From AP-15 sp963777435 (GTDB lineage: Bacteria; Pseudomonadota; Alphaproteobacteria; ATCC43930; CGMCC-115725), in NCBI GenBank assembly GCA_963777435.1, contig CAVZQT010000003.1, forward strand, positions 1,488,001 through 1,552,000: 64,000 bases of DNA. The letters are read 5' to 3'. The notes below the pieces were generated by a model that was not told the origin of the DNA, did not search any database, and saw only the letters and a list, made by a program, of their open reading frames with translations. Position numbers and translations under genes: made by a program. Every line of letters starts with the position of its first letter. The first letter of the stretch is position 1. This document shows positions 1 to 9,193 of the stretch, piece after piece.

Positions 1-401
1 ACCGCGATCTTACGGCTGCCGACACCGAGAAATCCGCCGAAATCGATTACCGCCGCGCGCGCACGTCCCTGGGCATCGACCAGGACATCGGTCAGGAGAC
101 CCAGCTCCTGATGATCCGGTCCGATGACTTTCTTGCCGAGAACCCCGGTGCAATCATGTTCGGTCAAGGGCAAGAGTTTGGGTGGTTGCGGGTTCGACGC
201 GATGGCTCCGTCTCGGGCCCCCGCCGCCGCGGTTGCGGACGCCGCAGGTTCGTACAGGGGGGCGACAGGCGAGCCTACGGGCCCCGCGGACGCTCCCGCG
301 TTGCTCGCCAGGGCGTTTCGGGTTTGCGGGGCCGTCGTTATGAGAATTGCAGCGGCGATCGCCAGCACCGTATGCCGCGGCAGAAATATCAAAGGGGTCA
401 T
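1..401 (-). CDS. PRC-barrel domain protein with signal peptide, 3' end outside window
   Basis: Read on the minus strand from the ATG at 399-401, the product begins MTPLIFLPRHTVLAIAAAIL, a typical signal peptide. An Ala/Pro-rich linker of about 60 residues follows, then a PRC-barrel-like domain with LGKKVIGPDHQELGLLTDVL and a glycine-rich GGFLGVGSRKIAV stretch where the window ends. PRC-barrel proteins of this type are small periplasmic or cell-surface proteins of poorly defined role, often linked to RNA or membrane processes in other contexts. The start codon overlaps the stop of the upstream ABC exporter remnant by ATGA, which suggests co-transcription and translational coupling. A GGAG sits a few bases upstream. 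The C-terminus is missing only because the window ends. Confidence 0.75.
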   Translation of the reverse strand, partial: MTPLIFLPRHTVLAIAAAILITTAPQTRNALASNAGASAGPVGSPVAPLYEPAASATAAAGARDGAIASNPQPPKLLPLTEHDCTGVLGKKVIGPDHQELGLLTDVLVDAQGRARAAVIDFGGFLGVGSRKIA

Positions 402-2298
402 GACCGCTCCGGGGTCCGGCGTTGACGCTGGTCCATCTGTGCGTAAACGCTTGGCCGGTGCAGCAACTCGCCCGGCGCCCCGTCTTCGATGATGGCCCCG
501 CGCTCCAATACGACAACGCGGTCAAAACCGTGCAGCGTCGAGAGCCGGTGGGCAACGGCAATTACGTGCGGCCATCGACCAGCCGCGCCAAGGCTTCCTG
601 CACCAGCGCCTCCAATTCACTATCGAGCGCCGATGTTGCCTCGTCGAGCAGGACGATCGGCGCCTCGCACAAAAACGCTCGCGCAATCGCCAGCCGCTGT
701 CGCTGTCCGCCCGACAATTTGAGGCCGCGCTCGCCGACGATGGTCTCGAAACCCTGCGGCAGGCGCTCGATGAATTCCTCGCAGTGAGCCGCTGCGGCGG
801 CACGCCTTACCTCCTCGTCCGTCGCCGACGGCCGGCCATAACGCAGATTTTCGAGCACAGAGCGGTGGAACAGCGAAGTGTCCTGGTGGACGACCGCAAC
901 CGAACTCCGAAGACTTTCCTGGGTCACGTTGGCGATGTCCTGCTCGTCGATCAGCACATGGCCGCGCTCGGGATCGTAGAGGCGCTGCAACAGAGCGAGA
1001 ACGGTGCTCTTGCCGGCTCCCGACCGACCGACGAGACCAATTTTTTGTCCCGCCGGTATGTGGAGGGTCAAGTCCTGCAGCACTCGCTCGCCACCGGGAT
1101 AGCTGAAGCTCAAATTCAGAAATGTGACCGATCCGCCGAGATTGATCAGCGGCTTGGCGGAACGCGCATCCTTCATCTCGTGGGGCTCGCAAAGCACGCG
1201 GATCGCTTCGCCCAGCTTCGCGAAATGCTGCAGCAAATCAACGAGCGCCGTCGCCAGGTCGCGCGATGCGTGCAGCACGGTAAAACCGAGCGTCGTCGTC
1301 AGCACGACGTCGCCGGTCGTGATCTCGCCGGCACGCCACAGCAGCACCGACCAGAACAAAGCGCCGCCGGTGACGGCAAAGACGGAGAAGGCGTGAAACA
1401 GGCGCAATCGTTCGACCGCGAACAGGCTTTCCTGTTGCGCCGACATCTCATGCCCGATCCTTTCCGACAGTCGCTACCGCTCGCGGCCGGCGGCGCCAAA
1501 AGCGCGGACGAGCCCCATATTGGTGACGATGTCCGTCAGATCGCCGGTGACATTGGTGGCGCGATCGGCGACGCGATCGTGCAGATGCCGGCTGCGCGCG
1601 GCGAGCCGCCACACGACGGCCCCGATCAGAACGGCAACGATCGCTAGCGCCGACGACATCCGCCAGTTGACGAGGCCAAGAACACCAATGCTGCTGACGA
1701 CCGCTGCCGCCGGCGGCAACGCGTTCCAAGCCAGCGAATTCTCCAAGGCAAACGCGGCATTCGCGGCCGTCGTGACCCGACCGGCGATCGCCCCGGGGAA
1801 GCGGTCGGCAAAGTATTGCGAGCCGTGCCCCGAGAGATGAGCGAACAGATCGATGCGCAAATCGCCCCCGACCGCGACAAAGGCACGGGCCGCGACCAAA
1901 CCGCCGAGCCGCCACAGCAGGTTGTCGCCGGCGACAAACACCAGCAACAGCGCCATCGCCGACCACAATCCCTGACCCGAGGCGCCATCCGACCCGAGGG
2001 CATCGACAAGATTCTTGACCCCGTATTGCGAGCCGATCGCGCAGCCGACCGCAGCGAGCACCGCGCCGATGACGACGGCATGGCTCGGCGCGCGTCGCCG
2101 TACGTAATGCAGTAGGAACCTCGCGGGACCGCGGGTTGCCCATTCCGGTGGAGACAGGGCTGACCTCCGTTCGAGTTCAAGGATCGCGATAACGGGCGAG
2201 CCGCACGACGCTTCCATGCCCAGCCAACGGACGAGTGTGTCCGGAGGGCCGCCGCCGTCGCTGCGGCTGATGAGACTCGGTTTCTGGCGCAAGCCCAA
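398..2298 (-). pseudogene. ABC exporter (fused permease/ATPase), broken by a stop codon and a frameshift
   Basis: The N-terminal part is a six-helix exporter membrane domain, up to GLVRAFGAAGRER. The C-terminal part is a complete-looking ATPase with Walker A GLVGRSGAGKST, signature LSGGQRQRLAIARAF and Walker B IVLLDEATSAL. Both lie in the same frame but are separated by an in-frame TAG at 1474-1476; the reading before and after it is normal family sequence (RER-stop-RLSERIGHEM), consistent with a CAG to TAG change. A second lesion at about 561-565 shifts the frame after LVDGRT: one base is missing, and in the restored frame the expected IAVAHRLSTL H-loop follows, ending in TGA at 398-400. The start is uncertain; internal starts nearer 2150 are possible. 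As read, no functional exporter can be made. The family exports lipids, peptides or drugs; the substrate cannot be inferred. Confidence 0.85.
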
Positions 2299-2468
2299 AC
2301 CCGCGTCCTAAGAGCGCACGCTACTCCGAACGACGACCACCAGCCCCGGTTCCTATTTGCCCAGGATGGGACGACTTGCCGCGCCGGGTTTCGCGTGCCG
2401 CGCACATCACCTGAGGAGTTCCGAACGCGAGTGATCGGCGCGATTGCCGAGCGCCGCGGCGGTCCCGC

Positions 2469-3455
2469 CTACATCATCCGCTCGTCGGGCCCGATCAGGT
2501 GTAGCGGCGTTTCGCCCCGAAGCGCGCGAGAGCAGTTGGCGACCCCGCGGCGCAGTGACACGTCGCGCCACACTCCGCCGCCCGCCGAGTTGTGGGGCGA
2601 GCCGATCACGTTCGGCAAGTCGAGGAACGGATGGCTCATCGAGAACCGACCATGCCGCACCGGTTCGACCCACCACGCATCGATGCACGCGGTGAATTGC
2701 GGATGGGCGATCAAATGGGCGTACAGCGCCGCTTCGTCGACGATTTCGCCGCGCGCGACATTGACCAGGATCGCATCCGGCTTCATCAGCGCCAGCTCGC
2801 GGGCGGCAATCATGCCCTCGGTCGCCTTGGTCAGGGCGGTCGTGATGACCAGCACATCGGCGGCTCTCAGCATATCGTCCAGGCAATCGGGCGTGCCGAG
2901 CCAGTCGACCGGCTCGTCGCTGGCGCCGCGGCGGTTGATCGCATGAATGCGCATGCCGAGCGCCCGCATCAGCCGTGCGGTCGCCGCCCCGACTCCGCCA
3001 AAGCCGAGGATGCCGCACACAGCACCTTGCAGCATGCGGTTCTTGCCGCGCTGATTGAATTCCCCGCGCTCGAGGTTGGCGTGTTCGACAAACAGCCGCT
3101 TGGCCGCGGCGAGCGTCATCGCCAGCACATGCTCGGCCATCGGCTCGGCCGAAGCGCCGCCATTGCACGCGATCGGCAGCTCCGCCGGCAGATCTATGAG
3201 CGGGATCCAATCGATGCCGGCAGTGGTAAACTGCAACAGCCGGGCGCCTGCGATCAGCGGAAGTTCCTCGGCGGTCAGCTCGACCGCGGTGTTGTAAGCC
3301 AGCACCGCCCCGGCGTGGCGTAGCGCATCGACGCGCGAAGCGGGGGCGAGATCGCTGAGATAGACCGCGGTGCCGGTTTCGCCCAGCTCGTCTTCGAGGA
3401 TGGCGCGGCTGCGCGGGCTCAGCTCGTAGGTGACGACCAGCGACCCGGATGCCAT
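2469..3455 (-). CDS. D-isomer-specific 2-hydroxyacid dehydrogenase family protein
   Basis: The product is about 328 aa, starting MASGSLVVTYELSP; the upstream in-frame extension lies across the intergenic spacer and the adjacent gene and is rejected. The family reduces 2-oxoacids or oxidises D-2-hydroxyacids with NAD(P)H. The nucleotide-binding Rossmann fold is visible as GILGFGGVGAATARLMRALG. NVARGEIVDEAALYAHL is the conserved helix-loop after the NAD site, with the catalytic Arg, and SPHNSAG carries the catalytic His. The acidic residue of the Arg-Glu-His set is probably in the WWVEP segment. The gene ends near a small GMC-free gap and begins 13 bases from the end of the OmpA-like gene, so the two may be co-transcribed. 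The substrate is unknown. Confidence 0.9.
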   Translation of the reverse strand: MASGSLVVTYELSPRSRAILEDELGETGTAVYLSDLAPASRVDALRHAGAVLAYNTAVELTAEELPLIAGARLLQFTTAGIDWIPLIDLPAELPIACNGGASAEPMAEHVLAMTLAAAKRLFVEHANLERGEFNQRGKNRMLQGAVCGILGFGGVGAATARLMRALGMRIHAINRRGASDEPVDWLGTPDCLDDMLRAADVLVITTALTKATEGMIAARELALMKPDAILVNVARGEIVDEAALYAHLIAHPQFTACIDAWWVEPVRHGRFSMSHPFLDLPNVIGSPHNSAGGGVWRDVSLRRGVANCSRALRGETPLHLIGPDERMM

Positions 3456-3468
3456 CGCGGCGGGGCGA

Positions 3469-3948
3469 TCAGCGGTGCAAGATGATGTCGACCCGCCGGT
3501 TAAACACGGAGGGATCGCCGGAGCCGGTCTGCCCAATCGGCTCCTGTTGCACCATCGCCGCCGGAACGCCGTCGGCTTCGAGTTCGTCGGCAACGATCGA
3601 GGCGCGCGTCATTGCCAGGTACTTGTTGGTCTGCACTGTACCGGTGGCGCTCGCCCGCGCCTGAACGGTTATCGACTTGGCGCCGCTCGCCTTAGCTTCC
3701 TTCGCCGCTTTCGCGATGATCTCCTTCGACCGGGGCGGCAGATAGGCGCTGAATTCATTGAAATAAACCAGGAATCGCGGCAGCTCGGATTTCGCTGCAG
3801 CCGGCGAGGTAGCCGGCGCGGGCGCAGTCGCGGCCGGCGGCGCCGCGCTGGGCGGCGCTCCGGAGGGCGCCTGCGCACTCGCCGCAGCTGACAACGTCAG
3901 CGCCGAAATGACCAAAACCGCAGAAAGAACCCGCCGATATCCCAACAT
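3469..3948 (-). CDS. OmpA-like C-terminal domain protein, exported
   Basis: This 159-aa product starts MLGYRRVLSAVLVISALTLS and continues AAASAQA, a clear signal peptide with a likely signal peptidase I site after ASA. An Ala/Pro-rich spacer follows (residues about 26-52). The C-terminal domain (about 55-159) has the OmpA-type peptidoglycan-binding pattern: FLVYFNEFSAYLPP, then repeated Ala/Lys helices, AMTRASIVADELEADGV and a terminal NRRVDIIL. The canonical Asp/Arg peptidoglycan contacts correspond to the NRRVDI region. A run of Gs precedes the ATG on the coding strand. The predicted location is the periplasm, contacting the cell wall. It is slightly short for the family and lacks a lipobox. 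Confidence 0.8.
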   Translation of the reverse strand: MLGYRRVLSAVLVISALTLSAAASAQAPSGAPPSAAPPAATAPAPATSPAAAKSELPRFLVYFNEFSAYLPPRSKEIIAKAAKEAKASGAKSITVQARASATGTVQTNKYLAMTRASIVADELEADGVPAAMVQQEPIGQTGSGDPSVFNRRVDIILHR

Positions 3949-4161
3949 CACATCCCCCCGACCCTGACCAAACCCGGCCGCCGCACTGTATGCGGATTTG
4001 CCGGGGGCTGTGCAAGGCCCCGGCCTGCAGGTCCGCGCCGCTGGGTTTTTACTTGGCCCAGTGCATCGACCGGCAACCCTTCGCGTTGACCCAGAAGGAC
4101 CGTTCGGCGAGGCGCCATGATCACCGCCGCCGGGCTGACCCTGTATCGCAAGGAGAGACCG

Positions 4162-4470
4162 ATGTATCTCGCTCGATTCTGCTACGACGTGCTGCCGCTC
4201 AACCGTCAGCGCGCGATCGAATTCATCCGCCGCGAGGTCGAGGCGGCGCGCAACAACGGCCTCGACGCCCGCATGCTGGTGCCATTGACGCGCGGCCACG
4301 GCGACCACACTGCCCTGCAATTCGAAGTCGAACTGAAGGGGCTCGATCAGCTCGAACAATTCCGCAATCGCGGCGTTGGGTCGAGTGAGGAAACCGGCAA
4401 TTGGATGCGCGATTTCAGTGAAATCCTGACCAAGCCGCCTTGCGTCGAGATCCTGCGCTTCGAGCCCTGA
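4162..4470 (+). CDS. Small hypothetical protein, possible dimeric alpha/beta-barrel fold
   Basis: The product is 102 aa. AAGGAGA lies at a good distance before the ATG at 4162, so this start is preferred over an in-frame ATG at 4117. The protein begins MYLARFCYDVLPLNRQRAIE and shows alternating beta strands and amphipathic helices (LVPLTRGHGDHTALQFEVEL, then DQLEQFRNRG) like NIPSNAP or ABM-type ferredoxin-like folds. No catalytic motif is recognised. It is divergent from the OmpA-like gene and lies 114 bases before putA on the same strand. The function is unknown and the fold assignment is tentative. Confidence 0.65.
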   Translation: MYLARFCYDVLPLNRQRAIEFIRREVEAARNNGLDARMLVPLTRGHGDHTALQFEVELKGLDQLEQFRNRGVGSSEETGNWMRDFSEILTKPPCVEILRFEP

Positions 4471-4584
4471 CGACAAGACCTGCCGGGGGCGCACGCCGCG
4501 CACCACATCTTGCCAGGCATCGCGCCCGACAATGAGGGACGGCTCCTCGCGTGAAAATGGCGCGGCGCTGCGAAAGGCCCCGCC

Positions 4585-7500
4585 ATGGATCCCGTCATGG
4601 ATATTGTCTTCTCTACCCCGCCAGCGCCGGCCTCGCCGCTGTGCGCTGCGATTCGCGACCATGTCCGACTGGACGAGAATGCGGCCGACGCCGAAATCCT
4701 GGCTGCAGCCGATTTGGCACCCGACGCCCGCGACCGAATCGCCGAAACCGCGCGCCGCCTAGTCACAGCGGTGCGCCGCGAGCGCCACGGCAAGGGCGGC
4801 ATCGACGCCTCCCTGCATGAATACGCGCTGTCGTCGCAGGAGGGCGTGGCGTTGCTCTGCCTCGCCGAGGCGTTGCTGCGCATTCCCGACGCCGAGACCG
4901 TGGACCGGCTGATCCGCGACAAGCTCGGCGAGGCCGACTGGGCGCGCCACCTCGGGCATTCCGATTCGGTCTTTGTCAACGCCTCAACCTGGGCATTGAT
5001 GCTGACCGGGCGCCTGCTGCGCACTGAACCGGCGCACGATTTGCGTGCTGCGCTGCGCCGCTTTGCGATGCGCTCGGGGGAGCCGGTCGTGCGTCAAGCA
5101 GTGACCGCGGCAATGCGGATTCTCGCCCGCCAATTCGTCATGGGTCGCACGATCGACGAGGCGCTCGACCGGGCCCGTCCGGCGGAGGCCGAGGGCTATC
5201 GTCACTCCTATGACATGCTCGGCGAAGCGGCGCACACTGCCGCCGATGCCGCGCGCTATCTCGCCTCCTACGAACATGCGATCGCTGCGATCGGGCAGGC
5301 CGCGGCAGGCCGCGCGGTCGAAACCGCACCCGGCATTTCGGTCAAATTATCGGCCCTGCACCCGCGCTACGAGATGGCGCAGCGTGACCGCGTGCTCGCA
5401 GAAATGACTCCGCCACTGCTGGCGCTTGCCGCGGCGGCATGTCATGCCGGAATTGGGTTTACGATTGACGCCGAGGAGGCCGACCGGCTCGATCTGTCGC
5501 TCGATTTGATCGAGGCATTGGCGCTCGCCCCCGAGTTGGCCGGCTGGGACGGGCTGGGGCTTGCGGTCCAAGCGTATCAAAAGCGGGCTCTGCCGTTGAT
5601 CGACTGGCTCGCCGATTTGGCGCGCCGCAGCCGGCGCCGATTGATGGTGCGGCTGGTCAAGGGCGCTTATTGGGACAGCGAAATTAAGAAGAGCCAAGAG
5701 CGCGGGCTCGATGGCTATCCGGTCTACACCCGCAAAGTTGCGACCGATGTGTCCTATATCGCGGCGGCCCGCCGATTGCTCGAGGCCGGCAGTGTCTTCT
5801 ATCCGCAATTCGCGACCCACAACGCACATACCGTCGCCGCGATGCTCGAACTCGCCGGCAACCGCCGCGACTGGGAGTTCCAGCGGCTGCATGGCATGGG
5901 CGAAGCGCTCTACGATGAGATCGTCGGCGCGGAGCATTTTGACCAGCCCTGCCGGGTCTACGCACCGGTCGGGAGCCACGAGGAACTGCTCGCCTATCTG
6001 GTGCGCCGGCTCCTCGAAAACGGCGCCAACACCTCGTTTGTGAATCGCATTGTCGATGACAAGGAGCCGATCGACGAGATCATCGCCGACCCGGTCGCCC
6101 GATTGGCACGGCTGCCGGTCAAGCCGCATCCGCGCATTCCGTTGCCGTCAGATCTTTACCTGCCCGAGCGCAAGAATTCACGCGGGATCGACCTGTCGGA
6201 TCTCCCGTCCCTGATCGCGTTGCGCGACGGCCTCGCGCGGGCGATGCGCCAGCCCTGGCGGGCCGCGCCCGTTATCGGCGGCATCGAGCAACCCTGCGAG
6301 GCAAAGGCGGTGTTCGACCCGAGCGACCATCGCCGGCAAATCGGTACTGTCATCGAAGCCGGCCCGGAGCAGCTCGATCGGGCGCTCGACCGTGCTTTTC
6401 ACGCAGCCCCGGGCTGGGACCGACGCCCGGCCGAGGACCGCGCCGCCATACTCGAACGCGCCGCCGCGCTCTTCGAGAGCCAAGGCGCCGAGTTGATGGC
6501 GCGGGTGATCCGCGAGGGCGGGCGCTCGATCCCGGCGGCGGTCGCCGAATTGCGCGAGGCGGTCGACTACTTGCGTTATTATGCGCAACGGGCGCGCGCC
6601 GATTTCGCTGCCCCGGAGCCGATGCCGGGTCCGACCGGCGAGCGCAACCAACTGGCGCTGCACGGCTGCGGCGTCTTTGCCTGCATCGCGCCGTGGAATT
6701 TTCCGCTCGCGATCTTTACCGGGCAGATCGCCGCCGCACTCGCCGCCGGCAATGCAGTCATCGCCAAGCCGGCCGAACAGACGCCGCTGGTCGCGTCGCT
6801 TGCCATCCATTTGCTGCATGAGGCCGGCATTCCCGGCGACTTATTGCATCTGCTGCCTGGTACCGGCGAGACGGTCGGGGCGCCGCTCGTCGCCGATACG
6901 AGGATCGCAGGCGTTGCGTTTACCGGCTCAACCGAGACCGCGCGCGCGATTGCCGAGGCATTGGCGCGGCGCCCCGGCCCGCTGGTGCCATTGATCGCCG
7001 AGACCGGCGGACAGAACGCGATGATCGTCGATTCCTCGGCCTTGCCCGAGCAGGTCGTCACCGACGTCTTGACCTCTGCCTTTGAGAGCGCCGGGCAGCG
7101 CTGCTCTTCGGCGCGGCTCCTTTATGTCCAGGATGACATCGCCGACCGGGTGATCGAGATGCTGGTGGGTGCGATGGCCGAGCTCGCGATCGGCGACCCG
7201 GCCTTGCTCGCGACCGATGTCGGCCCGGTCATCGATGCCGTTGCCCGCGACGCGCTCGAACAGCACGCAGCGCGGATGGCACGTGAGGCCCGGCTGCTCT
7301 ACCAATGCCGCCTGCCCTCCGGAACCGAGCATGGCACGTATTTCGCGCCGCGGGCTTTCGAAATTGACGGCGCCCATCGGCTCGATCGCGAGGTGTTTGG
7401 CCCGATCCTGCATATCGTGCGTTGGCCGGCCGACCGGCTCGACGCCGCACTCGACGAGATCAGCGCGACGGGTTACGGGCTGACCCTCGGCATTCACAGC

Positions 7501-7749
7501 CGCATCGACGCCAATATCCGTCACATCCTAAAGCGGATGCGCATCGGCAATGCCTACGTCAACCGCAACATGATCGGCGCCGTTGTCGGGGTGCAGCCCT
7601 TTGGCGGCGAAGGCTTGTCCGGCACCGGCCCGAAAGCCGGCGGCCCGCGCTATCTGCACCGCTTTGCGACCGAGCGCACGATCTCGATCGACACCACCGC
7701 CGCCGGCGGCAACGCCACCCTGCTGTCGTTGCAGGACGACGCCCTTTGA
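4585..7749 (+). CDS. putA: Bifunctional proline dehydrogenase / L-glutamate-gamma-semialdehyde dehydrogenase
   Basis: This 1054-aa enzyme oxidises proline to glutamate in two steps at the membrane surface: an FAD-dependent proline dehydrogenase, then an NAD-dependent aldehyde dehydrogenase, with channelled pyrroline-5-carboxylate. The PRODH barrel spans roughly residues 200-490 and includes LVKGAYWDSEIKKSQERGLD, HNAHTVAAMLELAG and the FAD-binding FQRLHGMGEALY. The ALDH domain spans about 570-1030, with IAPWNFPLAIFTGQI, GSTETARAI, the ETGGQNAMIVDSS general-base region and catalytic Cys840 in SAGQRCSSAR. No ribbon-helix-helix domain is seen at the N-terminus, so this is a short catabolic type rather than the autoregulatory PutA of enterics. 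An alternative start is the internal ATG at 4597. Confidence 0.97.
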   Translation: MDPVMDIVFSTPPAPASPLCAAIRDHVRLDENAADAEILAAADLAPDARDRIAETARRLVTAVRRERHGKGGIDASLHEYALSSQEGVALLCLAEALLRIPDAETVDRLIRDKLGEADWARHLGHSDSVFVNASTWALMLTGRLLRTEPAHDLRAALRRFAMRSGEPVVRQAVTAAMRILARQFVMGRTIDEALDRARPAEAEGYRHSYDMLGEAAHTAADAARYLASYEHAIAAIGQAAAGRAVETAPGISVKLSALHPRYEMAQRDRVLAEMTPPLLALAAAACHAGIGFTIDAEEADRLDLSLDLIEALALAPELAGWDGLGLAVQAYQKRALPLIDWLADLARRSRRRLMVRLVKGAYWDSEIKKSQERGLDGYPVYTRKVATDVSYIAAARRLLEAGSVFYPQFATHNAHTVAAMLELAGNRRDWEFQRLHGMGEALYDEIVGAEHFDQPCRVYAPVGSHEELLAYLVRRLLENGANTSFVNRIVDDKEPIDEIIADPVARLARLPVKPHPRIPLPSDLYLPERKNSRGIDLSDLPSLIALRDGLARAMRQPWRAAPVIGGIEQPCEAKAVFDPSDHRRQIGTVIEAGPEQLDRALDRAFHAAPGWDRRPAEDRAAILERAAALFESQGAELMARVIREGGRSIPAAVAELREAVDYLRYYAQRARADFAAPEPMPGPTGERNQLALHGCGVFACIAPWNFPLAIFTGQIAAALAAGNAVIAKPAEQTPLVASLAIHLLHEAGIPGDLLHLLPGTGETVGAPLVADTRIAGVAFTGSTETARAIAEALARRPGPLVPLIAETGGQNAMIVDSSALPEQVVTDVLTSAFESAGQRCSSARLLYVQDDIADRVIEMLVGAMAELAIGDPALLATDVGPVIDAVARDALEQHAARMAREARLLYQCRLPSGTEHGTYFAPRAFEIDGAHRLDREVFGPILHIVRWPADRLDAALDEISATGYGLTLGIHSRIDANIRHILKRMRIGNAYVNRNMIGAVVGVQPFGGEGLSGTGPKAGGPRYLHRFATERTISIDTTAAGGNATLLSLQDDAL

Positions 7750-7768
7750 CGCTCCCTCGAGGGAGCGT
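7749..7768 (+). terminator. Inverted repeat just after putA, possible terminator
   Basis: The sequence ACGCTCCCTCGAGGGAGCGT is a perfect palindrome that can form an eight-base-pair stem with a TCGA loop. It starts at the last base of the putA stop codon. There is no T-run directly behind it; a TTTTTTT occurs about 25 bases later. A factor-independent terminator is therefore possible but not convincing. Confidence 0.45.
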
Positions 7769-8010
7769 GGTCGATCTCGCATGAGTTGATATTTTTTTAC
7801 TCGGCTTTTATTAAAACAGCGCGGTTTGCACTCGTAATCACAGAGTATTGTGCAAGTTCTTGGCGCGCTGATATGTGCGATACGTAAAGAACCGGTGGCC
7901 GCAATAACTCGTCACCATCATTGACCCCGCGCCGACGAGAATCCCCGCTGGTTCTGCTGCTTGGGCTGGCACGCCATGCGCCAGAAGGAAGGTTCTGACA
8001 AACACAGCTA

Positions 8011-8043
8011 GTGTCCTGAGTCAGAAATTCGTGTAATAAATTG
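8011..8043 (+). repeat. IS630 left terminal inverted repeat
   Basis: Begins GTGTCCTGAGTCAGAAATTC and pairs with 9161-9193 with five mismatches. It is preceded by TA at 8009-8010. Confidence 0.9.
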
Positions 8044-8073
8044 ATAAGGAAGCCGTAACGGCGGGGATGGGGG

Positions 8074-9183
8074 ATGCGGACGGGTCGGCCGGTAGCGAAG
8101 ATCGAATTGTCGGCTGAGCTCGCCGGCATTCTTGAAGGCTATACGCAGCGCCGCAAGACGGCGCAGGCATTGGCGCTGCGGGCGCGCATCGTCCTCGGCT
8201 GCGCGGCAGGTCTGAGCAACAAGGCGGTGGCGGCCCGCGAGCGGGTGACGGCGCAGACCGTCGGCAAGTGGCGCCAGCGTTTTGTCGAGCATGGCCTCGA
8301 CGGGTTGCTCGACGAGCCCCGACCCGGTGTCCCGCGCACGATCGACGACGCCAAAGTCGAGAGCGTGATCGTCCGGACGCTGGAGAGCCAGCCGTCCGGC
8401 GCGACGCATTGGAGCACGCGCAGCATGGCGCGGCACAGCGGCATCTCGACCGCGAGCGTCGGACGCATCTGGCGGGCCTTTGGGTTGCAGCCGCACCGTC
8501 TTGAAACCTTCAAGCTGTCCAGCGATCCGCTGTTTGTCGACAAGGTGCGTGACATCGTCGGGCTCTACCTCAATCCGCCCGACCATGCGCTGGTCCTGTG
8601 CGTCGATGAAAAGTCGCAAATCCAAGCTCTCGATCGCACCCAGCCGCTGTTGCCGATGCGGCCGGGGCAGATCGAGCGGCGCACCCATGACTACCAGCGC
8701 CACGGCACGACCTCGTTGTTCGCCGCCCTCGACATCCTCACCGGCCGGGTCATTGGCCGTTGCTACCAACGGCACCGCGCGGTCGAATTCCGCCGGTTCC
8801 TGGCGACCGTCGAACAAGCCGTGCCAACCGATCTCGACATCCACCTGGTGCTCGACAATTATGCCACCCACAAGGCCCCGCCGGTCAAAGCCTGGCTCGC
8901 CCGCCACCCGCGCTATCACCTGCACTTCACACCGACCAGCACGTCCTGGCTCAACCAGGTCGAGCGCTGGTTTGCGCTGCTCGCCGACAAGCAGATCAAG
9001 CGCGGTGTCCATCGCAGCGTGCACCAACTGAAGGACGCCATCACCGCCTTCATCCAGGCCCACAACGACGACCCAAAGCCCTTCATCTGGACCAAGTCCG
9101 CCGATGCCATCCTCCAAACCATCGCCCGATACTGCTCCGACACTCTCGCCGTCCATGCCACAACTTATTCAACGAATCTCTGA
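8074..9183 (+). CDS. IS630-family transposase
   Basis: This 369-aa protein carries an N-terminal helix-turn-helix region (GLSNKAVAARERVTAQTVGK, then WRQRFVEHGLDGLLDEPRPG) for end binding. The C-terminal DDE catalytic core has Asp in VLCVDEKSQIQALDR, Asp in HLVLDNYATHKAP and Glu in TSTSWLNQVERWFALL. It catalyses cut-and-paste transposition at TA. Length and motifs are complete. The ATG at 8074 follows a G-rich stretch. It lies wholly within the inverted repeats and is the only gene of the element. Confidence 0.95.
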   Translation: MRTGRPVAKIELSAELAGILEGYTQRRKTAQALALRARIVLGCAAGLSNKAVAARERVTAQTVGKWRQRFVEHGLDGLLDEPRPGVPRTIDDAKVESVIVRTLESQPSGATHWSTRSMARHSGISTASVGRIWRAFGLQPHRLETFKLSSDPLFVDKVRDIVGLYLNPPDHALVLCVDEKSQIQALDRTQPLLPMRPGQIERRTHDYQRHGTTSLFAALDILTGRVIGRCYQRHRAVEFRRFLATVEQAVPTDLDIHLVLDNYATHKAPPVKAWLARHPRYHLHFTPTSTSWLNQVERWFALLADKQIKRGVHRSVHQLKDAITAFIQAHNDDPKPFIWTKSADAILQTIARYCSDTLAVHATTYSTNL

Positions 9184-9193
9184 TTCAGGACAC
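9161..9193 (-). repeat. IS630 right terminal inverted repeat
   Basis: Read on the minus strand it begins GTGTCCTGAATCAGAGATTC, matching the left repeat. It is followed by TA at 9194-9195. The transposase stop codon at 9181-9183 lies within it. Confidence 0.9.

Larger units (their letters stand above)
8011..9193 (+). mobile_element. IS630-family insertion sequence, intact, 1183 bp
   Basis: Bounded by 33-bp imperfect terminal inverted repeats (28 of 33 matching) and flanked on both sides by TA (8009-8010 and 9194-9195), the target duplication typical of IS630/Tc1-like elements. It carries one full-length DDE transposase. It sits inside a GtrA-family gene on the opposite strand, and removal of the element restores that reading frame exactly. 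The intact ends and open transposase suggest a recent insertion. Confidence 0.95.

Noticed and set aside
1474..1476. TAG in the ABC gene as a recoded codon (pyrrolysine or similar)
   Set aside because: No recoding signals or machinery are seen, a second lesion exists in the same gene, and CAG to TAG is a simple mutation.
784..1647. 287-residue plus-strand reading opposite the ABC exporter
   Set aside because: It is the antisense of well-supported ATPase motifs and shows no family features.
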